Shown here one piece after another: positions 10,497 to 22,330 of a stretch of DNA of 34,830 nt. The stretch is taken from the NCBI GenBank assembly GCA_003427395.1, contig BFEA01000220.1, positions 881,241 through 916,070 of the forward strand, read 5' to 3'. This DNA comes from Chara braunii (Eukaryota > Streptophyta > Charophyceae > Charales > Characeae). A program made the position numbers and the translations under genes. The first letter of the stretch is position 1. Each line of letters begins with the position of its first letter. Under the pieces are notes generated by a model. The model saw only the letters and a list, made by a program, of their open reading frames with translations, had not been told where the DNA came from and made no database searches.

Positions 10497-11509
10497 TTTG
10501 GAGAGCAAGCAGGAGCTTGCTCAAGATTGGAATCCCCTGGGCATCACATATGTGACGAACTGTTTTCTGCAACCACGCGATTTTCTGCGCAAGGCTAGTT
10601 CAGGGGTTGAATCGGGGGGGCCTGCGGGATTACATGGGTGCCCTTGCTTTTCTTGTTTTTCGGAATCAAGGTCGGGGTTATCTTCTGACGGTTGATAGCT
10701 GATCGCTCCTTAGCAAGCACGAAGACAACTGTTGCCATAGCTTCTTTCTTGTTATGCTGGGGGAAATGAGAATTTTGGTGTGATCGTCTCGCTCGAAAAT
10801 CTTTTTGAATTTTCAACTGCGGTCGAGCCCCCGTGGGCTCTCGGAATTTGCTTCGTTCGAAATTTCTTTTTGCAATTAGGATTTAGATTATGAATTTAGG
10901 CGCGTCTCAATTTTTGCTGCACGGCACTTCTTGCTTGCCCACGCTTTGCCGCGTCAGGATCCGTGTTCTGAACTTTTCCGCGCTGTAATCCTTGCGTGTA
11001 ACTGTAACTTTTGTTCTGGCGGGCATAATTGCAACTGTAATCCTCTTGTTCTTGATATCTCTTGTGGTGTCCTTGTGCGCGCGTACTTCTTCCTCTTCCC
11101 TATTGGCCTGAACACTTGCATGACTGGATCGATGTGTGGAGTGAGGCTACGTTCCCCACACCGTGGCGTGGCCATGCAGACGTAGGCACTTCCTTCCTCC
11201 TTTTTTTTTCTTAGGCACAACCCCGGGTATCTCACGCAAGCATGCACACTATAATTTCGCAAGCGCAATTAACTCGCTCTCTAAGAATTCTGGGAGTTAG
11301 CGTGGTTGAGAGGATCGGATAACAAGCAAGATTTGGAAGGTGAGTAGAGAGTTGGGCGATATGACGAGTTGGTGCTGGGCATGCGGGGTTAATGTGGGGC
11401 CATGACGGACTGTGGCACACGGGCGAACCTGGCTGGCATGTTTGGACTAAGCGGGGTGACAACTCTTTGTGGGTGCGAGTCGACGGACTGCTCGCATCGG
11501 GATGTTGTG

Positions 11510-11512
<3 letters not shown>

Positions 11513-11567
<55 letters not shown>

Positions 11568-11717
11568 NNNNNNNNNNNNNNNNNNNNNNNNNNNNNNNNN
11601 NNNNNNNNNNNNNNNNNNNNNNNNNNNNNNNNNNNNNNNNNNNNNNNNNNNNNNNNNNNNNNNNNNNNNNNNNNNNNNNNNNNNNNNNNNNNAGAGAGAG
11701 AGAGACAGAGAGAGAGA
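11513..11717. repeat. (GA)n microsatellite containing a 125-base assembly gap
   Basis: GA repeats run from 11513 to 11567 and resume at 11693-11717. Between them 11568-11692 are all N. The gap probably reflects failure to read through the repeat, so the true repeat length is unknown. Confidence 0.95.
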
Positions 11718-12215
11718 CGGAATGTGTTGTGGTGATGTTTCTCTTTCATCCTTTTAAGCAATTTTGGTATTCAACGCTAGTCGCCCTTGTCCTTTTTTTT
11801 TATCGGCATCTCGGACTTTTCGTTTTCCTTGCTTCCTTTCTTCGGAGACTGACATGTGGATTGTTTTTACTCCCCATCTCTATCTTTTTGAATCGGCAAA
11901 TCTGATTGATTGGTTCCCAGTGATCAAGCCTTGTGTGATCTCTGGGCTGATTGGCCCAAGAGTTGTTGCACGATCCTCGATTCTTTTTGTTTGATGTAAG
12001 CTAGATGCATGGGTGATAGGCGTGATTCTGTCTGTGCATGAATTAGATAAGCATGCTAGACGATTAGATGATCGTATCACTATGTGACTATAGGATGATC
12101 CATCTCGCGAACCGCTGGCTTTCACCCATCTGATCGGGGGACAGGTCCTGCGCACGCATATGTAGGCTCGACCAAAGACGATCGTTGCCTACACGCGCGT
12201 ACGAGAAACCTGAAC

Positions 12216-12614
12216 TTGACTAATTTCCCAAATGGATGGTTTTCCACCCCGACTTGCAGCACGAATTTTGGCGTTACCTTTCGTATCACTGACGGCGAGT
12301 GTTTGAGGGATCGGGAATTTCGGGAATATTGGGAGCACTCTTCTTTGTCTGCACGACCCTGTGCGGAACCTCCGGAATTTTCGTACTTGATGGGGAACAA
12401 ACGTATTTGCGAGTGGGATCTCAACCACGCCTTGGGATGTAACCCCCATCTCCCCAGCTACTCAAGCCCATACACGTGTCACGTTCCCATGGAGCGCGAA
12501 ATCATTATCTTAGGGACCAAATTCCCTCCCTATCATCGCATCGTACCCTACCACTCCCTAACCATCGTCCCCTGGATCGCAATCGCTCCTTACTGGCCCC
12601 AAGCCCCATGCTAA
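12216..12614 (+). CDS. LTR-internal ORF with a CEWD / FPPY / PW-AP-WP domain (copy C)
   Basis: This open frame of 132 codons lies inside the LTR at 10551-13027. From about residue 60 it shares a protein pattern with two sequences in the LTR at 19604-23139: K/T-R-I/V-CEWD, then about 40 residues, then IILGTKFPPY, LTIVPWIAIAPYWP and a closing C. It contains the PW-x-A-x-x-P-x-WP core. The N-terminal part differs from the other copies. I know no family with this pattern. Conservation of residues rather than bases between diverged LTRs suggests it was once translated. It has no in-frame stop here, unlike copy A. Confidence 0.45.
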   Translation: MTNFPNGWFSTPTCSTNFGVTFRITDGECLRDREFREYWEHSSLSARPCAEPPEFSYLMGNKRICEWDLNHALGCNPHLPSYSSPYTCHVPMEREIIILGTKFPPYHRIVPYHSLTIVPWIAIAPYWPQAPC

Positions 12615-13079
12615 GAGTGTCTGTGGGACCATGAGTACCGAGCTTCCGACTTCATCCGGTGAACTCGCTCAGAGGAAGAACGACGGGCGCACAGTCTCCG
12701 ATTGAGGCCAGCCGCATCGGATTCAGAAACTTGCGACGTTGGATGTCGGCAAGTAACGAATCAGCGGGATAGCTACAGCATCCTGACAGTGCACCAGATG
12801 CGACCCCGGCCCGGACAACGGAACCAACGGAGGCAGTAGCTCTGTTCCCCAAAGCAAAACAAAGCTCCAGTTCACGCCTACCTTCCTGCATTCGTATCCC
12901 GGAGCTTGCCACATGAGATCTCAGTTCCGACCTGGGACTCCACCCACACTTTCCTAAAATCCTTGGCACACCCGCTTTTTACACTTCCAGGCCCACTCAC
13001 ACTCCGATCAGGAAGTCGGGCGTCACACGTCCTCAAACAAGAAGCATATCGGGATGACCTCCTCAATAATAGAAGTCAC

Positions 13080-13450
13080 TTTCATCATGATAATAGAAAG
13101 AAAATGAGCTATATGATCACTACACCTGACAGGCCTTGGAACTGTATCTCAAGGGCTAAGGCATCATTTATTTGCATTCCAATGATAGCGTTATGGTGGA
13201 GGATCCTAACCTTTCCTATAAATAAGGGAATAAACTTCATTTGGTTTAGGCACTTGTCCAGAAAGGCCCGGTCTACCACCGTAGGCGTTCTCGAAGTCAA
13301 GAAAAAATTGAGCCACACAATGCCTTGTATGTCTTAACAACTTAAAAGCTCGTTGGACCAGCAGGATATCATCATTTTATTTCTACCCTTCACAAAATCA
13401 GTCGAGGTAGGGTGAATATCATCCTCTATCAAAAATACTAGTATATTTTC
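13080..13450 (-). pseudogene. LINE reverse transcriptase fragment
   Basis: Read on the minus strand, the region gives pieces in LINE order: IEDDIHPTSTDFVKGRN (where the usual Q-x-x-F-x-x-GR motif lies), then FFLDFENAY (the FDFEKAYD catalytic region). VDRAFLDKCLNQMKF, then NAIIGMQIND and a broken RGVRQG-like segment (QFQGLSG) follow. At least one frameshift separates LDFENAY from DRAFLDKCL. The fragment covers only RT blocks near the first catalytic Asp, and the YxDD box is absent. It is a dead piece of an L1-type element different from the plus-strand LINE at 2203. Confidence 0.6.
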
Positions 13451-13645
13451 CATGATATTTTATAACACCATAAATAACATTGCTAAGAAAGTAAAGGACC
13501 AGTTCGATAAAATATTAATTTAGGCCCCTTGTTTTTAGAGTAAGGATAACACTCATTGCCCCACTACTTCCCCCATCCTACTTTGTCTCACGCCCTCTTG
13601 CTAAAGTCCACTAAGTCATCACCAAAGAAATTACAATGTAAAACC

Positions 13646-13651
<6 letters not shown>

Positions 13652-13691
<40 letters not shown>

Positions 13692-14043
13692 TTACCAACC
13701 GGGGCGCCCGGGTCACCTTCTTTGGTCATGCAAGGACCAAAGAAGGTCCCAGCAAAAAAAAAAAAAAAAAAAAAAAACTGAAAGTAAATTATGTTATGCA
13801 GAAAAATAAGTTGAACAACTTTTACCTCAGGGTCACATCGAAATTCCTTACCAATTATGAAAAAAAAACAAATTAAAATATTTTTTTTTTCTTTTTTTTT
13901 CTCCACCAGGCAAGTTGTCCCGGGCCACTCTGGTAGCCTATTATATAATATATATAACTATATATATATTCTGGTAGCCTATTTTATATATATATATATA
14001 ATATATATATATTATATATATATATCGTCAAATAGAACTGCCC

Positions 14044-14076
<33 letters not shown>
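13652..14076. repeat. (TA)n microsatellites, poly-A tracts and a perfect hairpin
   Basis: TA runs lie at about 13652-13689, 13941-14025 and 14047-14076, with a poly-A run at about 13755-13777. Within this is a perfect 13-bp stem, ACCTTCTTTGGTC (13715-13727) and GACCAAAGAAGGT (13735-13747), around a seven-base loop. No coding sequence is present. Confidence 0.8.
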
Positions 14077-14079
<3 letters not shown>

Positions 14080-17000
14080 GTTAGGTGGACTCTTCAGACA
14101 ATAGAGGGGTAACCCTTGGAAAGTTAGTGAGACTCTAATGTATTAGCTTGTTACAGGCTTCTGTTTCTTGCTTTTTCTCTATTTTTGCCTACACAGCACT
14201 GGACATTTCTCTATGCTGATATGAAACACCTTGCTAGCTACCTGCTACAGTTTTTTCCAGTTAGGTTAAATGGTAGTGATCAATGACATTGCTATGTGGC
14301 GATGTTGTGCCCTACTGCCAGCCAGGTGTCCATATAATATTTTTTTTTTTAACAATCCTTTTTTTTTTTCGTTGGGGCTTTGCTCATTATGATAGTCCGT
14401 GAATCTGCGGTTTGTAGAGTCTGTCGTCTCGTGTGAATGACGAATAGTCTATTTTGGTTTATGTCACAGTCACCCTTGAGGTGGTGGTTGGTGCCCACCT
14501 CAAGGTATTGGTTGTGGAATAGTTTTTGATGCTTAACTGTTAAGTTGTTGCGGTTAAGGTGGATTATCACTTACAGTATCATTAGTTATGGGACTGCAGA
14601 CTGGAGAGGGTTCCGCCTCCTCATGGTTGAGAAGGATTTGGGAGAATGCATATGTATATATATATAGTCAAACAGAGCTGCCCGATAAACCGTGAGCAGA
14701 CAGGGAGAAGAGGACAACAAACAAGTGGTTGTGACAAAATCAAAGTAGACTATCCACTCACCCTCACCAGATGAAAAACTCTTATATATATATCCAAGGC
14801 CCGAATCCATATATGTGCCAAAATACGAGGATGACTTCTGGCTAGAGAAAAATAAAGAGTAAGAATCAATTTTTTGAATATTGATTCTTTTGCGTATTTT
14901 ACACTTCTTGTCAAAGGCATGTAAGCACTTACAGAAAGGTTGACTCGTAACGACGGAATTGTTAGTTCTTATTATACAAACAAATAATCATGGCAATACT
15001 ATAGAAAGTTTGTGGATTGTATGGATAAGAAAACAATTCGATGAGCCCGAGTACCTTCATAAACCCTGTAACCATTGTCCCTAAAGAGAAGAGCATGATT
15101 GATTTGATGTTAATTTGAGGTTGTGCTAGCAAAATCCACTTACTTATTTTTTCCCCACATGCTTTTATCATGTCTCATGACGTGCATTGCATTGTCATGC
15201 AATGCTAGTGATTTTATTCATTCATTGTGCTCATTAGCGTGCTACTTTGTAGCTACAAGGTATCCTTCCCTAAAAACGATCGCTCTTCGAGCCTCATCTC
15301 GTATAAGCGCCAGGGGGCTAGTTTCGCAACTCGGGGCATGTAGTGCAGCAAAACATTTTGGATGCGAAGTGAAGACGCAAGACGTCTACTCTTCAAATTT
15401 TTATAAATATGTTTTATGATGTGTAATGAATTTTTGCTAGTAGAGGGAGAGCACAACATTGAAATGACAATTTTGTATTTTGACTAAACCATTTTTTTCA
15501 TAAGGTACTGAAGAACCTGGTGTAGCTTTGGGAACCAAGAGAAAACTTTAGGAAGTTGTTTACAATTAGCGTATTTATATGATTAGCATTTAGATCAAGG
15601 TGTGGGTTACAATGACTTTTGCTCAATTAATTAAAAAACATCAGGCAACCGTCATGTTGTGGCTACCCTCACGCGTGCTAGCATCCATAAATTTTCAATG
15701 TCAAGCTGCAATTGGTATTGTTTCAACCTTCTATATATCCGACAACCGTTCCTTGAAAACCTCGACGTATGAAAGAGATACACCGAGATTTTCGAAGGGT
15801 GATTGACTAGTATATATAAGGTTAAACGTCCAAATGGGCTATCACCTTCTTTAGCAAGACTTTTCAATTTTTTCTAATTTTCTTGGATTGTGATATTATG
15901 GTATTTAGAACCTAATATGTGTTTGTTCGCCATTACAGATAGAGTCTTGATGGATGTGCTTTCATTTTCTTGAGAGTTTGCATATCTCAATCCAATAATC
16001 AAACAAGAATGAGTACCACATACAAAAGTAAGAATTATAATTCTTACTATTATAGTCAAACAATTAAGATTTGAAATGATATAGCAAATCAATCAACCAG
16101 TAAAACTTAATAAAATAATTATGATTTTGAGTAACCTGCAACAAAGTAATTATGAACTTAAAATCTTCAAACTTGGAAGAGCTCAAGTACTCAAGATCAC
16201 AGGAAGGAATCTACGTAACCATTTAAGTGCAAAACCAGAAAAAATTCCCGCTTCGAATCATTCACAAACCTATAGAAGATTAGGAAAAATAAGTGAATGG
16301 AAAAGACACTCATAGGCTACCAGTAGGTTGAAATTCTCTATACTAACTCCAAAGACTTGCTTAAAAAACTTTAAAGCACTTACTTGAGGAATTGGTCACA
16401 AGGTTATAGAGAAATGTTGGTTAAGCTTGCTATAATAAATGCCCCTACATCCGAATATGAAAAACAAACTTTTTTTTTTAGTACAAAACATAATAATCAT
16501 AGATAATTTAACCTATTTTTGTAAAATTTTCCTATTGTTTGGTACAATCAACGCCATTTTCATATGTTTCGCCCATTTTAAAATAAATTTTAAATGTGTT
16601 TTTTAATTTATGCCGGCTACTTCGGTATATGCACGCCAATAGAGCAAGTATGTAGATGATCGTTGGATTACCTAAAGTTGATTATGAAAAACTTTAGTAA
16701 TAATTTTTACAATCAATTATGTATTTAGGACATTTGGTGAGAGAGGAGAAGAGCATGCCCGAAAAGGATAAGAGTGGGGATATTGCTACCACAAATTACC
16801 CAACATACTTGCTTAAGTTCTCTAGTGTTTTATGAGGCGAACCTCATTATGGTAAATCAAAGCATCTTTCGGGATTGTGAAAATCCCAGTTATAATGCGC
16901 AATCGTACGTTGAAGTGTCTCTTACCTGGTGATGGATATGAGCGCAACACTTGTTTTTGTGTTGCTAAGATGTTATCAACTTATCATATTATTATGATAT

Positions 17001-17716
17001 AATGAACTCACAAAGAATTGTCAGTGATATTTTGGAGGAAGGTAGAGTTACCATCAATGTCGTATTGTTTTTATGAGAGATAATCATACATGTGTTGATA
17101 CATATGTTGCGCCTCTCAGTAGCTACATGCCACACATCCCTGGTTGGGATGATGGTATAGTTTGAAAGTCGTCACGGTGGCGATACGAAAGGGGAAGGTC
17201 TCGGTTGAAATGGTTCAAATTTTATGGAACATAATTGTATTTATTGAAATAAACTTATATATAACGATATACTTATTGTTATATATATATATATATATCG
17301 TCATAGAGAATTGCTCAGCGAACCATAGGTAGAGAGGGAGAAGAGAACAACGAATGAGCGGTTATGACATACTATTTCTTCATAGTTTCCTCAGCTCATC
17401 CGAAGGTTGCACTCTCAGGCTTGTGATATCATTCTTAGGACATACTATTTTCCCAGAGTTTCATTGTCTCATCAACAAGCTGAACTCATAGGACTGGATT
17501 AAGCGTTTGATATATATACATTGTCAAGTAGAACTACGTGGTGAATTGTAGGAAGACAGAGACACAAAACAACAAGTGAGGGGTTGTAACAAACTGTTCC
17601 TTTAGACTCGGAGTTTTACCGAATCATTAAAACGTTGAACCTTTTACAATCTGCAGAATCCTGTAACCAACGATATTGTAAGTGATAATCCACCTTAATC
17701 CCATTTATGATTAAGC
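14027..17716. repeat. AT-rich region with a dispersed repeat in direct and inverted copies
   Basis: A module that starts after TA repeats (GTCAAATAGAACTGCCCGGT, then AGGGAGAAGAGAACAACAA, then GTGGTTGTGACA) appears at about 14027, 14666-14740, 17299-17372 and 17521-17592. A second module containing TTAAGGTGGATTATCACTTA lies at 14527-14590. Its reverse complement (TAAGTGATAATCCACCTTAA) is at 17651-17716, so the two copies face each other. Bases 14740-17280 and 17717-18870 are otherwise AT-rich and I see no supported gene in them. Confidence 0.55.
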
Positions 17717-18872
17717 ATCTAAGGCAGCCAACAATTGAGATATTGCAAGGATTTAAACTCTACATCTTTCTAGGGAGCGCCAAACTCTACGGCATACAGA
17801 TTTAGGTCCAATAGCTCGGCCTAATATCCATCCATCCATATAATAAAGTTAAAACTTAAAAAAAAAAAGGGACCCCGAATGTCACATTCCAATTGGCCTA
17901 GGAAAATAGAAGCCCGTGCAACGGTTCCCAAGGAGCAGTGGTAAACTGCATTTTTTTTTTTTCGAACGATGTACCCGTAGAGGAAGCTCGTGCAATGGTT
18001 CCTAGAGAGTCGCGGTGACCTGGACTTTTTTTTTTTGTGTGTGTGTAAAAGACGCACGAGCGCTCTCTCTTATACTGCACGCTTTGTTGCATGTATCAGA
18101 CCTCAATCACGTCCATATCCCATAAAAAAGAACTTCAATGTAAGCGCGCCAGACCATACAAGTGCATAGTAGGCTCCCGCATGCTTGGTGGTGGCAGGCC
18201 TATGGAAGACCAGTGCCATCATGCAGTCCATATAATACCCCCAGTCCAACGGGCTTGGCACACCCATGAACTGTCATAGTTGAAATACAGACTCCAAGTT
18301 CGAATCCAAATAGTATCAGATGAACAAAATAAAATCATTTTGAATTTCTTGGGCCAACCTTTACCAAAAAAAAAACGATGTCGCACGGCCCACATAGTAT
18401 AGAACCGTAGTTGTGCCTCATTCTGCCCTTTTCTTCTTACCCCATTGTTGTGGCGTGGCACTGGTGCCTACCTACCTCCACCCTTTTCCCTCCGCTGCGG
18501 CGTCTCGCCATGATGTGCCTCGAACTTGTTCTCTATCTAAAGTTAAGGAATGACGAAAGTTAAAGCAGACTTTCACTTACGCACACTAGACGGAAAATTG
18601 TACAGACTGCAGGTTCACAACTTCACACCCTATAAAAAAAAAAACAGCAACCCCCCCACGAAACACGAAAGTACTATCACATGTAAACACAGAACAACCA
18701 TTTCGTTAAAATGGACATTGTACATTTTTTGAACCAAATTGAACTTACTTATTTGGGCCCCAAAAGGTTGCCTGTTTAGCTTTTGAAGATCCCGCATTAT
18801 GAAATTGTAGGACCCCTTTGGATGCGTCTTGGCTTTATTTAGTCCAGATACATCTAAGGGGATTCATTTTCA

Positions 18873-19125
18873 TTTTTCACAATTGGTGAGTAGTGGAGCG
18901 AAGCCTAGCAAGCAGGAGAAGCGAGAGGTGGCAAGGCAAGATGGTGAGCGGGAGCAGGGGAAGGGCAACGAACAAGAGAAGGAAGAGAAGCGGGAACGAG
19001 GAGGAGGAGGAGGATAGTGGGTCTCGCTCCACTACTCACCACATGCAGAAAATACAAAACTTGTGGTCGTGTATCTTCCCATGCTCTAGCAGAAGATTCA
19101 TTCTTTGCACCTTTGAGGGGTGGGA
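18873..19125. mobile_element. Foldback element (copy 3)
   Basis: Left arm 18873-18905 (GGTGAGTAGTGGAGCGAAGCC at its core) pairs with right arm 19019-19052 (CGCTCCACTACTCACC) around a ~113-bp GA-rich loop. Downstream 19053-19120 (catgctctagcagaagattc, ttctttgcacc) matches 653-710. It shares the arm core (gtAGTGcAGCGAG) with copy 2. The reverse-strand frame of 194 codons at 18905-19489 is Leu/Pro/Ser low complexity from the GA-rich tract (to about 19440), not a gene. Confidence 0.55.
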
Positions 19126-20512
19126 TGACAACGGGAGCAGGAGGGGAAGGAGGAGGATGGGGAGGATGACGAACACGAGGAGAATGAGTGGCCGCAAAAA
19201 GAGTGGAGTAGGGGTGGAAGGAGGAGGAGGATGACGACGTGCGGGAGCAAGGAGGACAAATAGGAGTGGCAGGCCGCGTGGTAGTGCCTTGTGCAATAAG
19301 GAGGGGGATAAGTAGGAGGGGGAGCAAGACAACTAGAAGGAGGAACATGAGCAAGGGCAGAACGAAGGAAAACCCATGAGGAAGACAGTGGAGAAGGCGG
19401 AGGGGGAGGATGGCGGTGGCAAAGAGGAGGTTGACGAACGAGAGATTGTTTACTTTTAGGCTGGATTGGATGTCAACCTGTGGAAGCACCCTATGTACCT
19501 ATTGGACAAATTGCATCAGTTTTGTTTTCTTACACTTTGCAATTACGCCCTTTCTTGGTAGACTAGAAGCAAAACTTATCAAAAATCATTGTGCATAGAT
19601 TTATGTGACGAACCAGCTTCCGGACCTCCGCCATCTTTCGGACCCTTTCCCTTGCCGTGTTTTCTTTGCATCAAGATGTGTCCTGCTCGGCCCTCGAGAC
19701 CCCCTCCTCCCCCCCCTGTCCTTTTTTTTCGATTAAAGGTACCTCGCTGGAATCTGTATTTTTGTCAATACTAGTGATTCTTGAAATTCTGTCATTTTTG
19801 TAGTTTGGAAATGCATGGGAATTACGCGTGTCTTAGAGAGCGCGCTCGAAATTTGGCTCGACAGTTAGGAATTTAAGAATTTACGGAACTCGACGTGACC
19901 TTTCACGCGCGAATGTTCTCAGCCTCGACATGGAAAACTCAGGGAATTTTGTTGGAATATGGATAGACGTAGGACTTTCTTTCTTTTCCCGCGTTTACTT
20001 TTTGCACGGATATGGTAATTTCAATTTTTGAATTAGCGTAGGGCTGGGAAAAACTGCAACTGTTTCGGTGTCCATTTTTCTTTTGCTGATCGGCACCATG
20101 CAAACGAGCTTCCTCCTCCTTCCTTCTCGCGCTCCTCCCATCGCCCTTCTTCGCGCGCACATGCTTTCTCACGCTCTCTCCCCCTAACTGTTTTTCTCTC
20201 TCCTTCCCCGCGCGCGCCCTTTTTCTCGTTCTTGATCATCTAAATCTAGGATCTGTTTCACGCTATCCCTCGCACTCCTCTTCCTCCTGCCCTAAGGCAC
20301 GCGCTCCAAAACCCAGTCGATCCTCTCTTCCCATCTAGCCAAGGAGAAGCGCCGTGTAAGAGGAGATTCCTACTGCACGACGATTCTGACTGGTCGAGAT
20401 CGGACTCTGAGGGATCAACATGGCTTTCAACAGACGATTACTCTCAAGCCCTCCCTCACCTTCCTCTAACCTACCCTGCATCTTTCCCCACATCTATCTT
20501 CCTTCTCGCAAC

Positions 20513-20518
20513 TATAAA
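20513..20518 (+). promoter_or_regulatory. Putative TATA box of the LTR promoter
   Basis: TATAAA lies about 0.9 kb into the LTR, after a C/T-rich stretch, in the right orientation for transcription into gag. A start site near 20545 would leave a leader of about 2.6 kb before gag, including the LTR ORF copies. No experimental or comparative support is visible. Confidence 0.35.
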
Positions 20519-21128
20519 GTCCGCCGGCGCATCTGCAACTCACTCTCTCAACTTGTCAGCCAGCTTCCGGGAAGCAGTGGCTAGACGGTGTGCGTGTGAT
20601 GCGAGTCGAAAAGTTGCGACGGGCTGACTGCAGACTGGCTGGCTGTGCGCCTGATCGCCACGACGGACTGTGGGATCGGGGCAAGACCGCGCAGAAACTA
20701 AGTCGGTGGGGTGACGATCACAATGGTGGCAGGTGGCACGCGACGGCCGGGACCGTCGGTGCATGTATGAGAAGTGACAGGAGTTGAATGGATGAATGAT
20801 CCGAGGCCATGCTGGAACTTTAGGGCGGATGCGCCTCCTTGTCTTTGTCCTATTCTTTGGTGTGAGTGCAGCTTCGTGGCAGTTAAGTCAGAACTCTTTT
20901 CATCTCCAGACTTCTGTGTGATTGTCCTTTGTGGAATTCATTTCGCTCACTTATCTTCTGATGTGAATGACTATGCATGTTTGAGAATGATTGTTGGATG
21001 GACCGGCATTTGATTAGACTCGGGATAACGGGCTTCCGCGGCGAGTAATTGTGAATACTTTGTCATTGATGGATTGGTCTTTGATCAGACTGAAGAGTGC
21101 TGCAATCGGATGCGTAATAATGTTCTGG

Positions 21129-22061
21129 GGATTTTGTTCGAGAATGCAAGAGTGTTTAAATCTGTCGATAACGTGATTCGAAATGCCTTGCGCGCAACCT
21201 GACAGGCGATCCGTCTTCTCGGAGAGAAGAAAGGTGCCACGTACGACCTGCATACGTGGATCACCAGTTGTGTCCCACTTGATGTAAGTACAGTCCACAC
21301 GACTTCTGTATGAAAATCTTTGGGCGGAACCACAGACTATTGCAAGCTCTATCTCTCTCCCTCTCTCTCGCCCCGAGAACGAAGGATGTTCCCTCTTTGC
21401 TTTGCATGTTTCAGATACATAAAGACGGTAATCAGAAAAGCCCGATCGATCAACGGGGATTAACGATTAATGATTATTGATTGATTTGCCATGTGGACGG
21501 AAGGCCCTAATCCGACTGGGCGCCGACCTCCCGTACTCCCACCACGTCCTTTCCCGTACAATGAGAACAGGACACGTGTATGCGAGTGGGACGTACGAGA
21601 AGCCGTCGCCAAGATCGGCGGCCGATATTTTCCCTCCTGAAACTCGATGCTCAATATTTGTCGGAGCAGCCTTTGTCATTATTGATACGCATTTTTCGCC
21701 TTATTCGCTGCTACTACCATTTAACGAGTTGATTGTCATTCCATGGATGGCAGTGGCGCCCTATTGGCCTAACACTCTGTGCAGCGACAGCTGTCGCTTC
21801 GAGCGTTACCCAATCAAAAGGCTTCCACTACCACGTACGGAGTGGGGACGAACACAAAGAACTCCACATCAGATTCTGAGTTGTGCAATTCCGACCCGCG
21901 ACTCAGGTTTAGTAAGCCAACGCGGCGTTGATACAGGGCGCCTTGTTTCCCGAGGCCGCCCGGTGGCTCGGTTGCTGATGTTGTGCAACATAAGGCAGAT
22001 GGCATGCGCAGGGCTTTCAAAACTACATATCTAAACACTCTTGCATTCTCGAACAAAATCC
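21129..22061. repeat. 30-bp perfect inverted repeat flanking LTR-ORF copy A
   Basis: Bases 21129-21158 (GGATTTTGTTCGAGAATGCA, AGAGTGTTTA) are the exact reverse complement of 22032-22061, with weaker similarity for about 40 more bases inward. The outer flanks TGTTCTGG and TGTTGGGG agree at six of eight positions. This could be the TIRs and duplicated target site of a ~930-bp nested element carrying copy A, or one arm of an inverted duplication in the LTR. Confidence 0.55.
21491..21850 (+). pseudogene. LTR-internal ORF domain, copy A (frameshifted)
   Basis: From the ATG at 21491 the frame reads MWTEGPNPTGRRPPV and RTRVCEWDVREAVAKIGG, then stops at a TGA near 21638. The rest of the domain continues in another frame (FPPETRCSIFVGAAF, IIDTHFSPYS, NELIVIPWMAVAPYWP, TLC). 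Comparison with copy B shows a two-base deletion in the tyrosine codons before FPPE. Protein similarity to copy B is high on both sides of the shift. Function unknown. Confidence 0.45.
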
Positions 22062-22256
22062 TGTTGGGGGCTGCGTCTAATCAACACGAAAAGACGTGCA
22101 TCTTCATACATACATTCACTGTGTAAGATGGGAAAATGACAGGGGTATACGAGTCAGAAATCAATCGAGGGAATTGTACACACGCATCCACCGTTCACAA
22201 GACAAGAGGATCAATTCCTCGACATATGGGGATTACCCAGGAAACTAATGGAAGAG

Positions 22257-22302
<46 letters not shown>

Positions 22303-22330
22303 TAAAAAGAAGTGATTGGTGGTGGCGTGA

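Larger units (their letters stand above)
10551..13027. mobile_element. LTR (probably solo) with TGTGACG...CGTCACA ends
   Basis: It starts TGTGACGAAC, as does the LTR at 19604, and ends CGTCACA, the exact reverse complement of its first seven bases. Near its 3' end, 12913-12972 (GATCTCAGTTCCG, then AATCCTTGGCACACC) matches 23009-23065 just before the primer site of the second element. It also shares the internal ORF domain. No primer site or gag follows 13027, which supports a solo LTR. The flanks ACATA and CGTCC do not form a target-site duplication. The length includes a 125-base gap. Confidence 0.65.

Noticed and set aside
14962-15171. Minus-strand frame with a hydrophobic LFSLGTMVTGFMKV segment bounded by splice-like AG and GT
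   Set aside because: It could be an exon of a real gene in AT-rich intronic DNA, but I recognise no family and see no neighbouring exons, so it is not supported.
143-15790. GAAAGATACACCG-like string at about 147, 1887 and 15771
   Set aside because: It is too short, the third copy has two extra bases, and the surroundings do not match. Probably chance.
18905-19489. 194-codon reverse-strand open frame
   Set aside because: It is composed almost entirely of Leu, Pro and Ser from a GA-rich tract and a foldback arm, with no domain and no counterpart elsewhere.
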